64,000 nt of DNA, from positions 372,001 to 436,000 of the forward strand of contig NC_021284.1 of NCBI RefSeq assembly GCF_000400955.1, read 5' to 3'. The DNA comes from Spiroplasma syrphidicola EA-1 (lineage in GTDB: Bacteria > Bacillota_I > Bacilli_A > Mycoplasmatales > Mycoplasmataceae). The stretch's first letter is position 1, and each line of letters opens with the position of its first letter. A program made the translations under genes and the position numbers. This document shows, piece after piece, positions 1 through 13,174 of the stretch. The notes below the pieces were generated by a model, which worked only from the letters and a program-made list of their open reading frames with translations, did not search any database and was not told the DNA's origin.

Positions 1-1
1 C

Positions 2-847
2 TTAGTTCAAATTTCAGGGTTGTCACATGGAACCGATGTTTGATTAGGGAATGCCCAAGAGTTAATTCGGAACCAAGGTGTTAAAATTTCTGAGGTAATT
101 GGTTGTCGTGATGACATTATGGTTAATTTAATTTATAAAGGACTACCAGCAAAAACAGCTTTTAAAATTATGGAAGATGTCCGAAAAGGAAAAGGCTTGC
201 TACCAGAATATCAAGCCTTAATGTTAGAACACAATGTTGAACAATGATATATTGATTCATGTAATAAAATTAAATACATGTTTCCTAAGGCCCATGCAAC
301 AGCTTATGTTTTAATGGCTTGACGGGTAGCATGATTTAAAATCAATTATCCAGCGGAATATTATGCAACATATTTTTCAACGCGAACAGATGTTTTTGAT
401 ATTAAAACAATCTTAAAAGGCCCTGAAACAATTAAACAAGTTGTTCAGGATATCCAACAACGGATGGATGTTAAAGATTTTAATTTTCAAAATAAACCAT
501 CGCAAAAAGAAAAAGATTTAATTCCAGTTTATGAAGTGGCCTTGGAAATGTATGGGCGGGGAATTAAAATGTTAAATATTAGTTTAGAAGATAGTGATAA
601 TAAAAATTTTAAAGTTGTAAAAGATGAAAATAATAATAAAATGATTTTACCACCATTTTCAGCGATTGATGGTTTAGGAGAAGCTGTTGGGGAAAGTATT
701 ATCCGCGCGCGATTAGAAAAACCTTTTATCTCAATTGCTGATTTACAAAAACGAACTAATATTACCAAAGCACATATGCAATCTTTTGAAGATTTAGGAA
801 CTTTAAATCATTTATCATTAGATGATCAAATTTCATTTAATTTTTAA
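2..847 (+). CDS. polC: DNA polymerase III PolC-type alpha subunit, C-terminal part
   Basis: This is the 3' end of the replicative DNA polymerase of low-GC Gram-positive bacteria and Mollicutes; its 5' part lies outside the window. The first readable residues [16 protein letters not shown] and the later [12 protein letters not shown] and [13 protein letters not shown] blocks are typical of the end of the PolC polymerase region. The last part, INGLG-like [15 protein letters not shown] followed by a helix-hairpin-helix type segment, matches the family's C terminus. TGA is read as Trp several times, for example at 55-57. The stop is TAA at 845-847, followed by about 70 bases before era. The identification is confident; only the fragment length is limited. 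Confidence 0.95.
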
Positions 848-919
848 GGAACGAACTATTCTTTCGGACTTTGTTTTATAATTAAAATAGTAGTAATACT
901 CAGAAAAGGAGACATAATT

Positions 920-1813
920 ATGGAAACTAAATCAGGATTTGTGGCAATTGTTGGGCGACCAAATGTTGGAAAATCAACGTTATTAAATAGTCTATTAGCC
1001 CAAAAGGTGGCAATTGTTTCGCCAAAAGCGCAAACAACTCGTAATCGGATTCAAGGAATTTATAATGATGATGAAGCGCAAATTGTTTTTATGGATACCC
1101 CTGGAATTCATAGTGCTCATCATGCAATGGGGAAATTTATGAACAAAGTGGCATTATCGTCAACAAAAGCCGCGGAGGTAATTTTGTTTTTAGTCCCAGC
1201 GAATGAATATATTGGTCAAAATGATCATTTTATTTTAAAGGCCTTAAAAGAGCGTAATGTTCCGGTAATTTTGGTAATTACTAAAATTGACTTGGTAACT
1301 AATGACCAGTTACTAGAAAAAATTGCTGCTTGAAAAGAACTTTATCAGTTTACTGAAATTATTCCAATTTCAGCTTTAAAAAATAATAATACTGACCGCT
1401 TATTAACGATTTTAAAAAGTCATTTAGAAGTTGGGCCAAAATATTATCCTGATGAAATGATTAGTGATCAACCAGAATTATTTTTAATTCGCGAAATTAT
1501 TCGTGAGAAAATTCTTTTTTTAACGGAAGAAGAAGTCCCTCATAGTGTCGCAATTTTAATTGATAAATTAGAAGAAAAACCAACCCTATTAAAAATTATT
1601 GCCTCAATTTGTGTTGAACGTGATTCCCAAAAAAAAATTATTATTGGTAAAGGGGGGCAATTAATTAAAAAGATTGGAACGCAAGCTCGCGAAGAGCTAG
1701 AACAAATTTTAAATACAAAAATATATTTAGAATTATTTGTTAAAGTAGTTGATAAATGACGTGATAAACCATCAATGATTGCTCGCTTAGGATATAACAA
1801 AGAGAGTTACTAA
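920..1813 (+). CDS. era: GTPase Era
   Basis: Era is a membrane-associated GTPase that binds the 3' end of 16S rRNA and helps mature the 30S ribosomal subunit. The 297-residue protein has a G1 loop GRPNVGKST near residue 12, a switch DTPGIHSAHH, a G4-type TKID motif, and a C-terminal KH domain with the IIGKGGQLIKKIG loop. That is the full Era architecture at normal length. In-frame TGA codons at 1331 and 1757 encode Trp. A GAGA-type ribosome site precedes the ATG. The stop is two bases before the recO start, so the two are probably cotranscribed, as in Firmicutes. Confidence 0.97.
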
Positions 1814-1815
1814 GA

Positions 1816-2574
1816 ATGGCTAATACTTTACAGGGACTTGTGATTAGTAAAATTAATTATAATGATTATGACCAAATTATCACAATTTTTTCGCGTGAAG
1901 AAGGGAAACTAAGTTTTTATGCCCCTGGGGTTCGAAAGGCAATTTCAAAAAACCAGTTTTCATTACAGTTATTTGCCACGAGTGAGTTTGAACTCTTTTT
2001 GTCCTACCATAAGAATAAAGTTAGTAAATTAAAAACTGGTGTTTTAATTAAAGATCGTAATTTATTAGCAAAAGATTATGATGATTATTTAGTTGCAACC
2101 TTAATGGTGGAAGTGCTTGACCAGGTAATTGAAGAGCGAACTGGTGATGATGAACTATATAATTTAATTACCAATAGTTTAGACCGGTTATTAAATAACA
2201 GTGATAATTTAATTATTGTAATTTTCTACTTATTTAAAATGCTGAAATGATATGGTTTACGTTGAGATTTTAGTAAATGTCAACGTTGTCACAAAAAAGA
2301 GGGAATTAAGACAATTTCTTTTATTGATCAAGGCTTGCTTTGTAGGGGTTGCATTACTGAAAAAGATTATCTTTTTTCAATTGGATTAATAAAAGAAATT
2401 ATTTTATGACAAGACCACCAATTTACCGTCACAGCTTTTGATAATAAAACATTTGTGACAAATCAGGAATTAATGCTTTTATTTAAAATGCTATGTGAGT
2501 ATTATTTAAATGTTGTTGGTATTTTTTCATATAGTATTAAAGAAATGGCTGACAAATCAATTTATTTTAAATAA
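1816..2574 (+). CDS. recO: DNA repair protein RecO
   Basis: RecO helps load RecA onto single-stranded DNA during RecFOR-dependent gap repair. The 252-residue protein starts MANTLQGLVISKINYNDYDQ, a typical OB-fold N terminus. It then has the helical middle and a four-cysteine zinc-binding site of the form CxxC, about 23 residues, CxxC (CQRC and CRGC). Length and the zinc site agree with the family. It begins two bases after era and precedes glyS by 54 bases. TGA is used as Trp from position 2248 on, so an ordinary code would cut it short. Confidence 0.93.
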
Positions 2575-2628
2575 CAGCGCATAACATAGTATAATAAATC
2601 AGAAGGAATAGAATGGAGTTATTTTTAA

Positions 2629-3996
2629 ATGAAATATTCGTTAGAAGAAGTTGTTAATCATCTTAAGACCCAAGGGTTTGTTTTTCCAGGAAGTGAGATT
2701 TATGGTGGTTTAGCTAATGCCTGGGATTTTGGTCCGTTAGGAATTGAAATTATTCGTAAATTGAAAAATTTATGATGAAAGTTTTTTGTCACAAAATCAA
2801 AATATAATGTTGGTTTAGATAGTGCAATTTTAATGAACAATAATGTTTGAAAAGCATCAGGGCATCTTGGCAATTTTTCTGACCCATTGTTAGATTGTAA
2901 AAAATGTCAAACAAGAATGCGCGCTGATAAGTTAATTGAAGAAAAATATCCTAACATTAATTGTGGGGGTTGAGATAATAAACAATTAACTGATTTTATT
3001 AACAACGAACAAATTGCTTGCCCACACTGTGGCGCGCATGATTTTACTGATATTCGTCAATTTCAATTAATGTTTCAAACAAACCAAGGGGTTTTGCAAG
3101 ATGAAAAATCAATTGTCTATTTAAGACCAGAAACAGCCCAAGGAATTTTTGTTAACTTTAAAAATATTCAACGTTCATTGCGAAAAAAATTGCCATTTGG
3201 AGTTGGCCAAATTGGGAAGTCATTTCGAAATGAAATTACCCCTGGAAACTTCATTTTTCGTACGCGTGAATTTGAACAAATGGAATTAGAATTTTTCTAT
3301 GATCCCGCTGATCAAACTGACTGATTTAGTTACTGAGTTCAACAAGTTAAAATTTTTTTAACAACAATCGGTTTAAAATCAGAGAATTATGTATTACGTG
3401 AGCATGACCCGAAAGAATTAGCCCATTATGCGAAAAGAACAATTGACATTGAATATAAATTTTCGTTTGGACAAGGGGAGTTATGAGGAATTGCTGACCG
3501 TGGCGATTTTGATTTAAAAAGTCATAGTGATTATAGTCATCAAAATTTAAGTTATCTAAATCCAGAAACAAACGAAAAAATTATTCCACATGTCATTGAA
3601 CCTTCAGTGGGGGTTGGTCGTTTATTGTTAGCTTTATTAGCTGATAGTTATGAAGTTGAAAAAATTGGTGAAAATGATAGTCGGGTAGTTTTAAAATTAT
3701 CACCATTATTAACACCATATCAAATTGCTGTTATTCCGTTAAGTAAACAATTGAATGAACAAGCATATCAATTGTATGAAACATTATTAAACGATTTTGA
3801 TTGTACCTATGATGAAACAGGAAACATTGGTAAGCGTTATCGTCGTCAAGATGCAATTGGAACGCCATATTGTATTACCTATGATTTTGATAGTTTAACA
3901 GACAACGCAGTTACAATTCGTGATCGTGATACAATGGAACAAATTCGTCTGGCAATTAGCGAATTACCAGCTTATTTAAAAGAACATTTAAAATAA
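2629..3996 (+). CDS. glyS: glycine--tRNA ligase (homodimeric class II type)
   Basis: Charges tRNA-Gly with glycine. The 455-residue product is the single-chain class II glycyl-tRNA synthetase used by Mollicutes and Gram-positive bacteria other than the alpha-beta type users. It begins [28 protein letters not shown] cysteine-rich insertion (CKKC, then CPHC) follows. Class II motif 2 is seen in [22 protein letters not shown], split here by description, and motif 3 in the glycine-rich [10 protein letters not shown] region. The start is set by GGAG at 2615 upstream of the ATG; an earlier ATG at 2613 is in another frame. It lies between recO and dnaG, the usual Firmicute order. Confidence 0.96.
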
Positions 3997-4017
3997 CCAA
4001 AAAGAGGTGAGAACGTA

Positions 4018-5931
4018 ATGGCCTTAATTAGTAATGAAAAAATTGAATCAATTCGTTCAAAAGTAAGTATTGTTGAAGTTTTATCAGAATATTTACAGTT
4101 AGAAAAACGGGGGCGAAATTTTTGGGCAGTTTGTCCATTTCACCAAGATTCCCATCCATCAATGAGTATTTCACCAGAAAAACAAATTTATCGGTGCTTT
4201 GCTTGTTCAGCGGGGGGGAATGTTTTTACTTTTCTGCAAGAATATAAAAATATTTCTTTTATTGAAGCTTTGAAAATTGTGGCGGAAAAAGCCAATGTTT
4301 CATTAACCGAACTCCAAAATTACCAAGAAGTTTCTCGTTATAGTGAGGAAGATAAAAAGATTTTTGCCATTAATGAATTGGCAAAAACCTTTTTTATGAA
4401 TAATTTACAAACAAAAAAGGGACTCCTTGCTAAACAATATTTAGAAGAGCGTGATATTACCAATGAGGATATTTTGGCTTTTGACTTAGGTTATGCTGAT
4501 AGTAACAGTCAAAGTTTATATAATTTTTTACTAAAAAAAGGTTATACAATTAATGAAATTGAACAAGCGGGGTTAGTGAATATTAATGGAAAAGGACAAA
4601 TCTATGATTATTTTAATGATCGTGTAATGTTTCCAATCCATGATGATGAAAATAATATTATTGGTTTTTCTGGTCGTTTAGTGCAGGAAAAACCTAATTT
4701 ACCAAAGTATTTAAATACTTTAGAAACAAAAGTCTTTAAAAAAGAACAAGTAATGTATAATTTCTACCGGGCAAAACCATTTATTAAAAAAAGTGGTAAT
4801 TTGATTTTGCTTGAAGGTTATATGGATATTATTAGTTTAAACCGCATTGGAATTAAAAACACGGTTGCGTTAATGGGGACTAATTTAAGTGATTATCATA
4901 TTAACGCAATGAAGAAAGTAACGCCAGAGTGTATTATTTTCTTAGATGGAGATTTACCAGGGGTTAAAGCAAGCTTAAAAGCAGCTGGGAAATTACTGGT
5001 CAATAATTTTAAAGTAAAAGTTGTTTATAATGAAACTGGTAAAGACCCTGATGAATTAGTTAAAGCCGGGGAAGAAGAATTTATTACTAAGATTATTACT
5101 GGCGCTAATTATCCAGTTAATTTTGCTATTAATTATTTTAGGGACAAATATAATTTGGAAGATGCCAACGAACTTGCTGAGTTTTTAACAATAGTTGGGA
5201 ACTTAGTTAAAGTAATCCCTGATCCAATTGAAAAGGAACTCTCAATTAATAATTTAGCAAAAGTAACAAAATTATCGCCAACAGCAATTGCGGCAAAAAT
5301 TGACAATTTAAAGAGTAATTTAAAACCAGTTAGTACAAAAGGGTCAAGCAAACCACCTGTGGTGGGGACAAAAACCTCTGCGCCAAGGGAGAAGGCAAAT
5401 TATTTTATTCCCGATGAGCCTTCATCTGTGGAACCAATTAACCCACCAACTTCAAATGAAATTATCTTGTCTTGAAAGCCTTATCGGATTAAAAACTTAA
5501 AACGTTACACCTTAGCGGAAGAGAAAATGATTCTTCAACTATTATTTTCCCGGCAAGCAATGAATTTTTATCAGCTGAAAATTGGGGCATTAAATAATAA
5601 TAATTATCGTTTAATTGCAAATGATATAATTGATTATTATAATAGACATTTAGCCGAAGAAAGTGTTAATATTAATATGTTGTGTGATGAGATTAATGAC
5701 GGGCAGCTGAATGCAATTTTAATGACAATTCTTAATAAATCAACACTGAAAACTAAATATAATAAAAAAGCATTAGAGGATTATGCAATTCTAATTAATG
5801 ATTATGCAAATGAAAAAGAAATTGAAATATTGCGGAAAAAAATGACTGAAGCAAGTACACTTGAGGAAAAACAAGTGATTTCCAATGAAGTTGATAATTT
5901 GAATCAACGATTAAAATTTAAGAAGGGGTAG
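4018..5931 (+). CDS. dnaG: DNA primase
   Basis: DnaG makes the RNA primers for replication. The 637-residue protein has an N-terminal CHC2 zinc finger ([10 protein letters not shown] with CFAC about 20 residues later), then the primase core and a Toprim domain with LLEGYMD and FLDGDLPG metal-binding acidic motifs. The C-terminal helical part is the region that contacts the replicative helicase in the family. A low-complexity Ser/Pro/Thr/Lys-rich linker near residues 440-480 separates the core from the C-terminal domain. TGA at 5473 is Trp and links the two halves. GAGGTGAGAA supplies the ribosome site. rpoD follows after five bases. Confidence 0.97.
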
Positions 5932-5936
5932 ATAAA

Positions 5937-7265
5937 ATGGAATTAACAAAAAAAGAAGTTAAGGATATGCAAACATTTGAGGAATTCAAAGAATATGTTA
6001 GCAAATATCTGGAAGAAAATAATAATGAAATTGAACAAGAAAAATTATTAAGTTTAATTAATGATCATTTTGAAATTGATGATAACGATGTTGACGAATA
6101 TTTTGAGGAATTACTAAGCAACGGAGTTGATTTTAGCGATGTGACAGGAATCGAAGAAGTTGAAGAACAACCAGAAAAACCAGTAAAAAAAGCGGCAGAG
6201 GAAAAAATTAAATATAAAGTTGGGGGAATATCAAACGAAACTAAAATTCAAGATATTATTAAAGCTTATTTTAATGTCCTAGGAACAAGTAAGATTTTAA
6301 CGCGTGAAGAAGAGATTAAATATGCTAAAATGCTTGAATCAAAAGATGATGAAGAACGCAAATATGGTCGTGACAAATTAATTACTTCAAACTTAAAATT
6401 AGTTGTTTCGGTGGCCAGAAAACATTTAAACCGGGGATTAGATTTTTCGGATTTAATTGAAGAAGGTAATATTGGTTTAATGAAAGCCGTTGATAAATTT
6501 GACTATAAACGTGGGTTTAAGTTTTCAACTTATGCAACATGATGGATTCGTCAGGCAATTACCCGCGCAATTGCTGACCAAGCCCGAACAATTAGAATTC
6601 CTGTTCATATGGTCGAAACAATTAATAAATTAACAAGAATTGAGCGTCAGTTAACCCAAGAGTTAGGTCGTGAACCAAGTTTTGATGAAATTGCTGAAAG
6701 AATGGGGCAAGGAATGACTGGGGAAAAGGTTCGGGAAATTAAAAGATTATCAATTGAACCAGTATCATTAGAAAAACCAATTGGCGATGAAGATGATACC
6801 CATTTTGGTGATTTTGTTGATGACAAAGATATTTTTACCCCTGATGAATATGCGGAAAAAGAATCATTACGGGAAGTAATTGACGAAGTTTTTCATGAAA
6901 TTTTATCAGCACGAGAAGAAAAAGTTATTCGTATGCGTTTTGGGATTTTACCAACAAAATTACGAACAGTGTTACGCCTAGCAAAAGAATGTGAAGATGA
7001 AACCTTCCCAGAGTTAGTTCAAACAATTAAAACGCTTGATATTCACTATGATACTCCAATTGAAAAAGTTCAGAGTCGTAAAAACAAATTAATTGATAAA
7101 CATTTATCAAAATATGATTCACCAAAAACTTTAGAAGAAGTAGGGCGGGAATTTAAAGTTACAAGAGAACGAATTCGTCAAATTGAAGCTAAAACAATTC
7201 GCAAATTTAAACCAAATCAAGCAACATCAAAAGCAAAAGTATTAAAAGATTTCTTTAAAGGATAA
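5937..7265 (+). CDS. rpoD: primary RNA polymerase sigma factor (SigA/RpoD)
   Basis: This is the housekeeping sigma factor that directs RNA polymerase to -10/-35 promoters. The 442-residue protein has an acidic N terminus, region 2 ([50 protein letters not shown]), region 3 and a region 4.2 helix-turn-helix ([20 protein letters not shown]). Unusually, about 55 residues (roughly 339-397, starting [14 protein letters not shown]) lie between the RMRFGI of region 4.1 and the TLEEVG of 4.2, where typical proteins have only a few residues. Two TGA Trp codons lie in the recognition part of region 2. AAGGGG precedes the ATG. It forms the familiar dnaG-rpoD pair. Confidence 0.97.
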
Positions 7266-7278
7266 GGTGGGGAACACT

Positions 7279-7941
7279 ATGACTAAATTATCAGAGCGTT
7301 TATTGTTAATCGCCAAGCAAGTTAATAATAAAGATATTATTTGTGATATTGGGACAGACCATGGTTTAGTACCAATTTATTTAGCGAAAGGTAATTTAAT
7401 CACAAAAGCATATGCTTGCGATATCGCACCAAAGCCGCTTCAACAAGCAATTGACAATATTAAAAAATATGACGTTGAAGAAGTTATCACTCCAATTTTA
7501 GCTGATGGCTTAAATGGGGTTAAAGGGATAAAAATTGATTCATGTATTATTGCCGGGATGGGAAGTAGTACTATTTTTGATATTCTTCAAGAAGATCAAA
7601 CAACAATTGGTCGTTATATTTTTTGTCCAAATGATGATCCTTATTTATTACGTCAATGGGTTAAAGACCAAAAATATTTTATTGAAAAAGAACTATTAAT
7701 TAAAGAAAATAATTATATTTACGAAATTATTGTTGTTAATAAAGTGGCCGGTCACAAAGTCAAATCACAAAAAGATATTGCCTTTGGTGTTTTATTACAC
7801 AAAGAGCAAAGCGCTTTATTTAATGAAAAGTGATTATTAAAAAGTGATTATTATCAAACCTTATTGGGGCAATTACCAGAAAAAAGTCAGCGTTATAAAG
7901 AATTAAAAAAGAAATTAAAATTAATTAATAAGATGATTTAA
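7279..7941 (+). CDS. trmK: tRNA (adenine(22)-N(1))-methyltransferase TrmK
   Basis: TrmK methylates N1 of adenine 22 in the tRNA D-loop using S-adenosylmethionine. The 220-residue product shows a class I SAM-binding motif DIGTDHGLVPIYLA near the N terminus, then ACDIAPKPLQQA and IAGMGSSTIFDIL, all characteristic of the family. The start is placed at the ATG at 7279 because AAGGTGGGG (7264-7272) is correctly spaced for it; the in-frame GTG at 7267 lies inside that ribosome site. TGA at 7831 is Trp. It follows rpoD, as in Bacillus, and ends one base before the Nif3-like gene. Confidence 0.93.
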
Positions 7942-7942
7942 C

Positions 7943-8692
7943 ATGCAAGCGAAAGAAATTTTTAAAATAATTGAAGCTGACTTCCCCTTGCGATGAGCAG
8001 AAAAATGAGATCATTGTGGGCATCAATATGGTAAGCAAACAATTGCTGTTAATAAAATCATGGTGGCCCTTGATTTGACAACAGCAGTTATTAACGAGGC
8101 AATTAAAACAAAGGCTAATTTAATAATTACGCATCATCCTTTTGTTTTTGAAAAATTAAAAAAAGAACAAAAGGTACCCTATAAAAATAAAATTTTTAAG
8201 TTATTAGATGAAAATAATATTATCGTCTATGCAACGCATACTAATTTTGACGGTAAAATGAATGAAGCGATTTTAGCAACCCTAGCGGGAGAAGAGATTC
8301 ATAGCTTTACAAAAAATGATCATATCTTAAAAGTGGCGACAATTAACACAACCGCTAACCTAATTAGTGATAATTTAAAAAACCTTTTTGAAATTGATGT
8401 TGTTCAACATAATCTGCCAGATTTTAATCAGAAAATTTCAACAGTAGCCATTTGTGCTGGGGCGGGAGGTAGTTATCTTAATAGCCTACCTGCGGAAATT
8501 GATTTATTTATTACTGGCGAAGTAAAATGAACTGAGTGAGTAATAGCTAATGAAAAAAACTTAAATGTTATTTGTTTCAATCATTATATGGAAAATTACT
8601 ACACAAAAATTTTTACCCAATATTTAATCGAAAAATTTCCGGACTTAACAATTAGCTCCTATAAAATAAAAAACATTATTAACTACCGATAA
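7943..8692 (+). CDS. Nif3-like dinuclear metal center protein
   Basis: A 249-residue member of the Nif3/YqfO family (DUF34), whose members bind two metal ions; the exact cellular role in bacteria is not settled. The IITHHPFVFE motif near residue 60 and the later FNHYMENYY-type C-terminal His segment are the recognised metal ligands. TGA codons at 7996, 8005 and 8528 encode Trp. The gene begins one base after the trmK stop, so the two are surely translated from one transcript; the trmK-nif3 pairing is conserved in Gram-positive bacteria. It ends at the bidirectional terminator shared with ispH. Confidence 0.92.
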
Positions 8693-8706
8693 TAATGTTT
8701 TTTTTA
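8671..8706. terminator. intrinsic terminator between convergent Nif3-like and ispH genes
   Basis: An inverted repeat with AACATTATT on the left and AATAATGTT on the right, followed by a run of T on the plus strand, overlaps the end of the Nif3-like gene. It reaches the ispH stop codon. It can serve the plus-strand operon; the complementary A-run upstream is weaker for the other direction. Confidence 0.8.
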
Positions 8707-9588
8707 TTGCTCTTCTAAATATTTAATTACTTCTAATTGGATATTACTTGGTGTTGATGCTCCAGCTGTTACAGCAACAGTATTAATATTTTCTAATCAT
8801 TGCGCTTTAATATCATTTTTATCATTAATCCGGTAAGAAGGAATATTTTTGCGTTCTCCCATTTCCACTAACTTTAAAGTATTATTACTACGTTTATCAC
8901 CAACAACAAGTAGTAAATCAATTTGATCTGAATCTAATGCCAAAACCGCGTTTTGTCGTTCGAGAGTAGCATTACATAAATCATTTTTAAATTCAATCAT
9001 TTGTTGTGGTAAACGGTTTTTAATATTAAGAACAATATCTTCAATATCAATTTTTGATAAAGTTGTTTGGTTAGTGATGAGGATTTTCTTGGTGTGATCA
9101 AGTTTTGGAATAATTGGTTCAATTTCAGCAACGGTTGTTACTAAATGAATTAGGGGGCTAATTGATAAAATCGCATTTGTTTCAGGATGGTGAGTTTTAC
9201 CAATAAAAATAATTTCATAGTCTTTTTTTGCTAAATATTCGCGAATTAAATCTTTTGTTGCTGTAACTCATTCACATTCGGTATCTACTATAATAATATT
9301 TTTTTGCGCAGCTAAAGTTTTAATCCGTTCATCACTACCATGCGCTGAGAGGATAACTACACTATTATTTGGTAAGTTTGCTAATAAGTCCAAGCGGTTT
9401 TGTTTATAATCATTAATTGGAATAATTCCTAAATCAATGATTTCTTTAACTACATGTTGATTATGGACTAAATAGCCCAGCATAAAAATCTCTTTATCTT
9501 GATATTGCTTAGCCGCATCTTTTGCTCATTTAATTGACTTAACAACTCCCAAGCAATAACCGCGAGGGGTAACTTTAATAACATTCAT
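8704..9588 (-). CDS. ispH: 4-hydroxy-3-methylbut-2-enyl diphosphate reductase
   Basis: IspH carries out the last step of the methylerythritol phosphate (MEP) route, forming IPP and DMAPP with a 4Fe-4S cluster. The 294-residue protein begins MNVIKVTPRGYCLGVVKSI, with the first cluster cysteine. It continues FMLGYLVHNQHVVKE and VILSAHGSDERIK, the family's substrate-binding histidine motifs. A second cysteine appears in DTECEW and a third in the ASTPSN-preceding region (NATLERQ, LLLVVGDKRSNNT). TGA Trp codons interrupt it in a standard-code reading. No other MEP gene is visible in this window; some spiroplasmas are known to keep the pathway. Confidence 0.93.
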
Positions 9589-9677
9589 TTTTCACCATTT
9601 ATTTCTTAATTTTATTTAATCATAGCATATTTTTTAGGGGAAAAATAAATCTCTTTTAATTATTTTTTTAAAATAAT

Positions 9678-9706
9678 TTGCTCTTTTTATAATGCTTTGG
9701 TATAAT
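9678..9706 (+). promoter_or_regulatory. promoter of the 701-residue surface-protein candidate
   Basis: TTGCTC (9678-9683) and TATAAT (9701-9706) are separated by 17 bases. A second TATAAT at 9688-9693 lies inside the spacer. The downstream ATG is at 9739, after TAGGAGAAC. Confidence 0.65.
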
Positions 9707-9738
9707 CTTTACCACTAATATTATTTTAGGAGAACAAA

Positions 9739-11844
<2,106 letters not shown>

Positions 11845-11871
11845 TTCTTATAAATCAAAATAAAATTTAAG

Positions 11872-11915
11872 AAAAATTAATTAATTTATTATTTTAAAAC
11901 TTTTAATTAATTTTT
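11872..11915 (+). terminator. AT-only hairpin after the 701-residue gene
   Basis: A perfect 13-base inverted repeat, AAAAATTAATTAA at 11872-11884 and its complement at 11903-11915, ends in five T. The stem has no GC pair, so it is a weak candidate terminator. Confidence 0.45.
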
Positions 11916-11980
11916 AAAATAATTGCTAAAAAAATTATATAATTATATTATATAGATTAAGATATAAAGGGGATTTAAGA

Positions 11981-12340
11981 ATGGCAGCTATCAAAGAAAA
12001 GCAAAAAATGACAAAAGAAATGTTTGATAAAATTCAAAGAGCAAAATGATTGGAAATTAAAAATGATGCAATTGCTAAGGCAACACCAGCAATGTTAATT
12101 TCAATTAATCGTAAAACAGGGGTAGTTGAAAGTAAAAATTTTAAAGATTATCGTGAAAAAGATGGTTCAGCAGCTTCAGGGATTTTTCGAGCAGAAGATT
12201 TAATTGCCGATCGTTTAGGAAAAAAACCAAGTAGTGTAAAAAAAACTAGTACGGTAAAAAAATCAAATACTATTCCAGCGCAAGTAGTTTCAAAGGCTAA
12301 ACCAGCCAAAAAAGTAACTGCTAAAAAACAAAAAAACTAA
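11981..12340 (+). CDS. small basic protein with a histone H1-like tail
   Basis: A 119-residue hypothetical protein starting MAAIKEKQKMTKEMFDKIQRAK. The first 85 residues look globular (PAMLISINRKTGVVESKNFK). The last 40 are rich in Lys, Ala, Ser, Pro and Val (KKPSSVKKTSTVKKS, KAKPAKKVTAKKQ), resembling histone H1 or other nucleic-acid-binding tails. AAGGGG supplies the ribosome site. TGA at 12047 is Trp. It precedes the membrane protein at 12388 by 47 bases and is probably in one transcript with it. DNA or RNA binding is an inference from composition only. Confidence 0.7.
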
Positions 12341-12387
12341 GTAATTAGCAAAAAACTTAATTTCTAAAATTAGAGAGAAGGAAAAAA

Positions 12388-13101
12388 ATGAAATCATTTG
12401 GTAAATGAGGGATTTCAATTATTTGGACAATTCCAATTATAATTTTAATTTTATGTTTAACCTTTTTAGCACTCCCATATTCGGGATACTATTGAGATAA
12501 TAATAGTGATTTACCAACTAATATTAATCAAATTCATACTTTTAGTGGTAATGGTTTTCAATTAATTCAACAGTTAGGCTTTCCAACTGTTTTAAAATTA
12601 GCAAATACTGGAACTTTTGCTTGAGGATATAATGCAACATTTATTTTTGAAGGTAAAACTTATAATATTTTAGAATGAGCACAAAGTTATTCAAATGAAG
12701 CTGGTGTAATTGACTGATTAAACATGGAATTAACAACAGGGTTAAACTTTGCCGCTTTAGTTGGGGGATTATTAACAGGAATTATTGTTGCTGTCCCAGT
12801 TTTATCTCTGATTGCGAGTTGAGTAACAGTTAAGTTATATCGGGCAATGATTTGTCAGTATTCAATTGAGTATATTGATGCAAAGAATAGTTTACAAAAA
12901 GCCAATAAAGGAAGCAAAAAAGAAATTAGGAAAGCTAAAAAAGCCTTTAAAAAAGGAATTAGTAATAAAGACAAATTACTAGATGTTGAAAAATATTGGG
13001 CAGAAATAATTATTGAACGAAATAATGTTTTTATTAAAGAAAAAGCCTTTTATGAAGAACAATATAAAGCTAGTAAACTTTTATTGAAAAGAAAAAAATA
13101 A
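12388..13101 (+). CDS. hypothetical membrane protein with a basic cytoplasmic tail
   Basis: A 237-residue protein not recognised as a named family. An N-terminal hydrophobic helix (about residues 9-30, IIWTIPIIILILCLTFLALP) is followed by a predicted external loop of about 95 residues rich in Asn, Gly and aromatic residues. A second helix follows near 131-152 (ALVGGLLTGIIVAVPVLSLI). The last 80 residues are highly charged and probably coiled (KANKGSKKEIRKAKKAFKKG). Both ends are thus likely inside the cell. Seven TGA Trp codons lie in the first half, which hides the start in a standard-code reading. AGAAGGAA precedes the ATG. Confidence 0.75.
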
Positions 13102-13130
13102 AAAATGAAATTAACCTAATTTCATTTTTT
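13101..13130 (+). terminator. intrinsic terminator
   Basis: A perfect 13-base stem, AAAAATGAAATTA with its complement TAATTTCATTTTT and a three-base loop, ends in T residues directly after the 237-residue gene. Confidence 0.85.
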
Positions 13131-13174
13131 ATTTGCTATAATTTTTAATATATCAGAAATTGAGGAAGAAAATA

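Noticed and set aside
5473-5475. Apparent premature stops (TGA) in dnaG and dozens of other genes, as if pseudogenes
   Set aside because: The TGA codons fall at conserved Trp positions and the homology continues past them, so they are sense codons in this organism.
7267-7278. An upstream GTG start for trmK
   Set aside because: The GTG lies inside the AAGGTGGGG ribosome site that serves the ATG at 7279.
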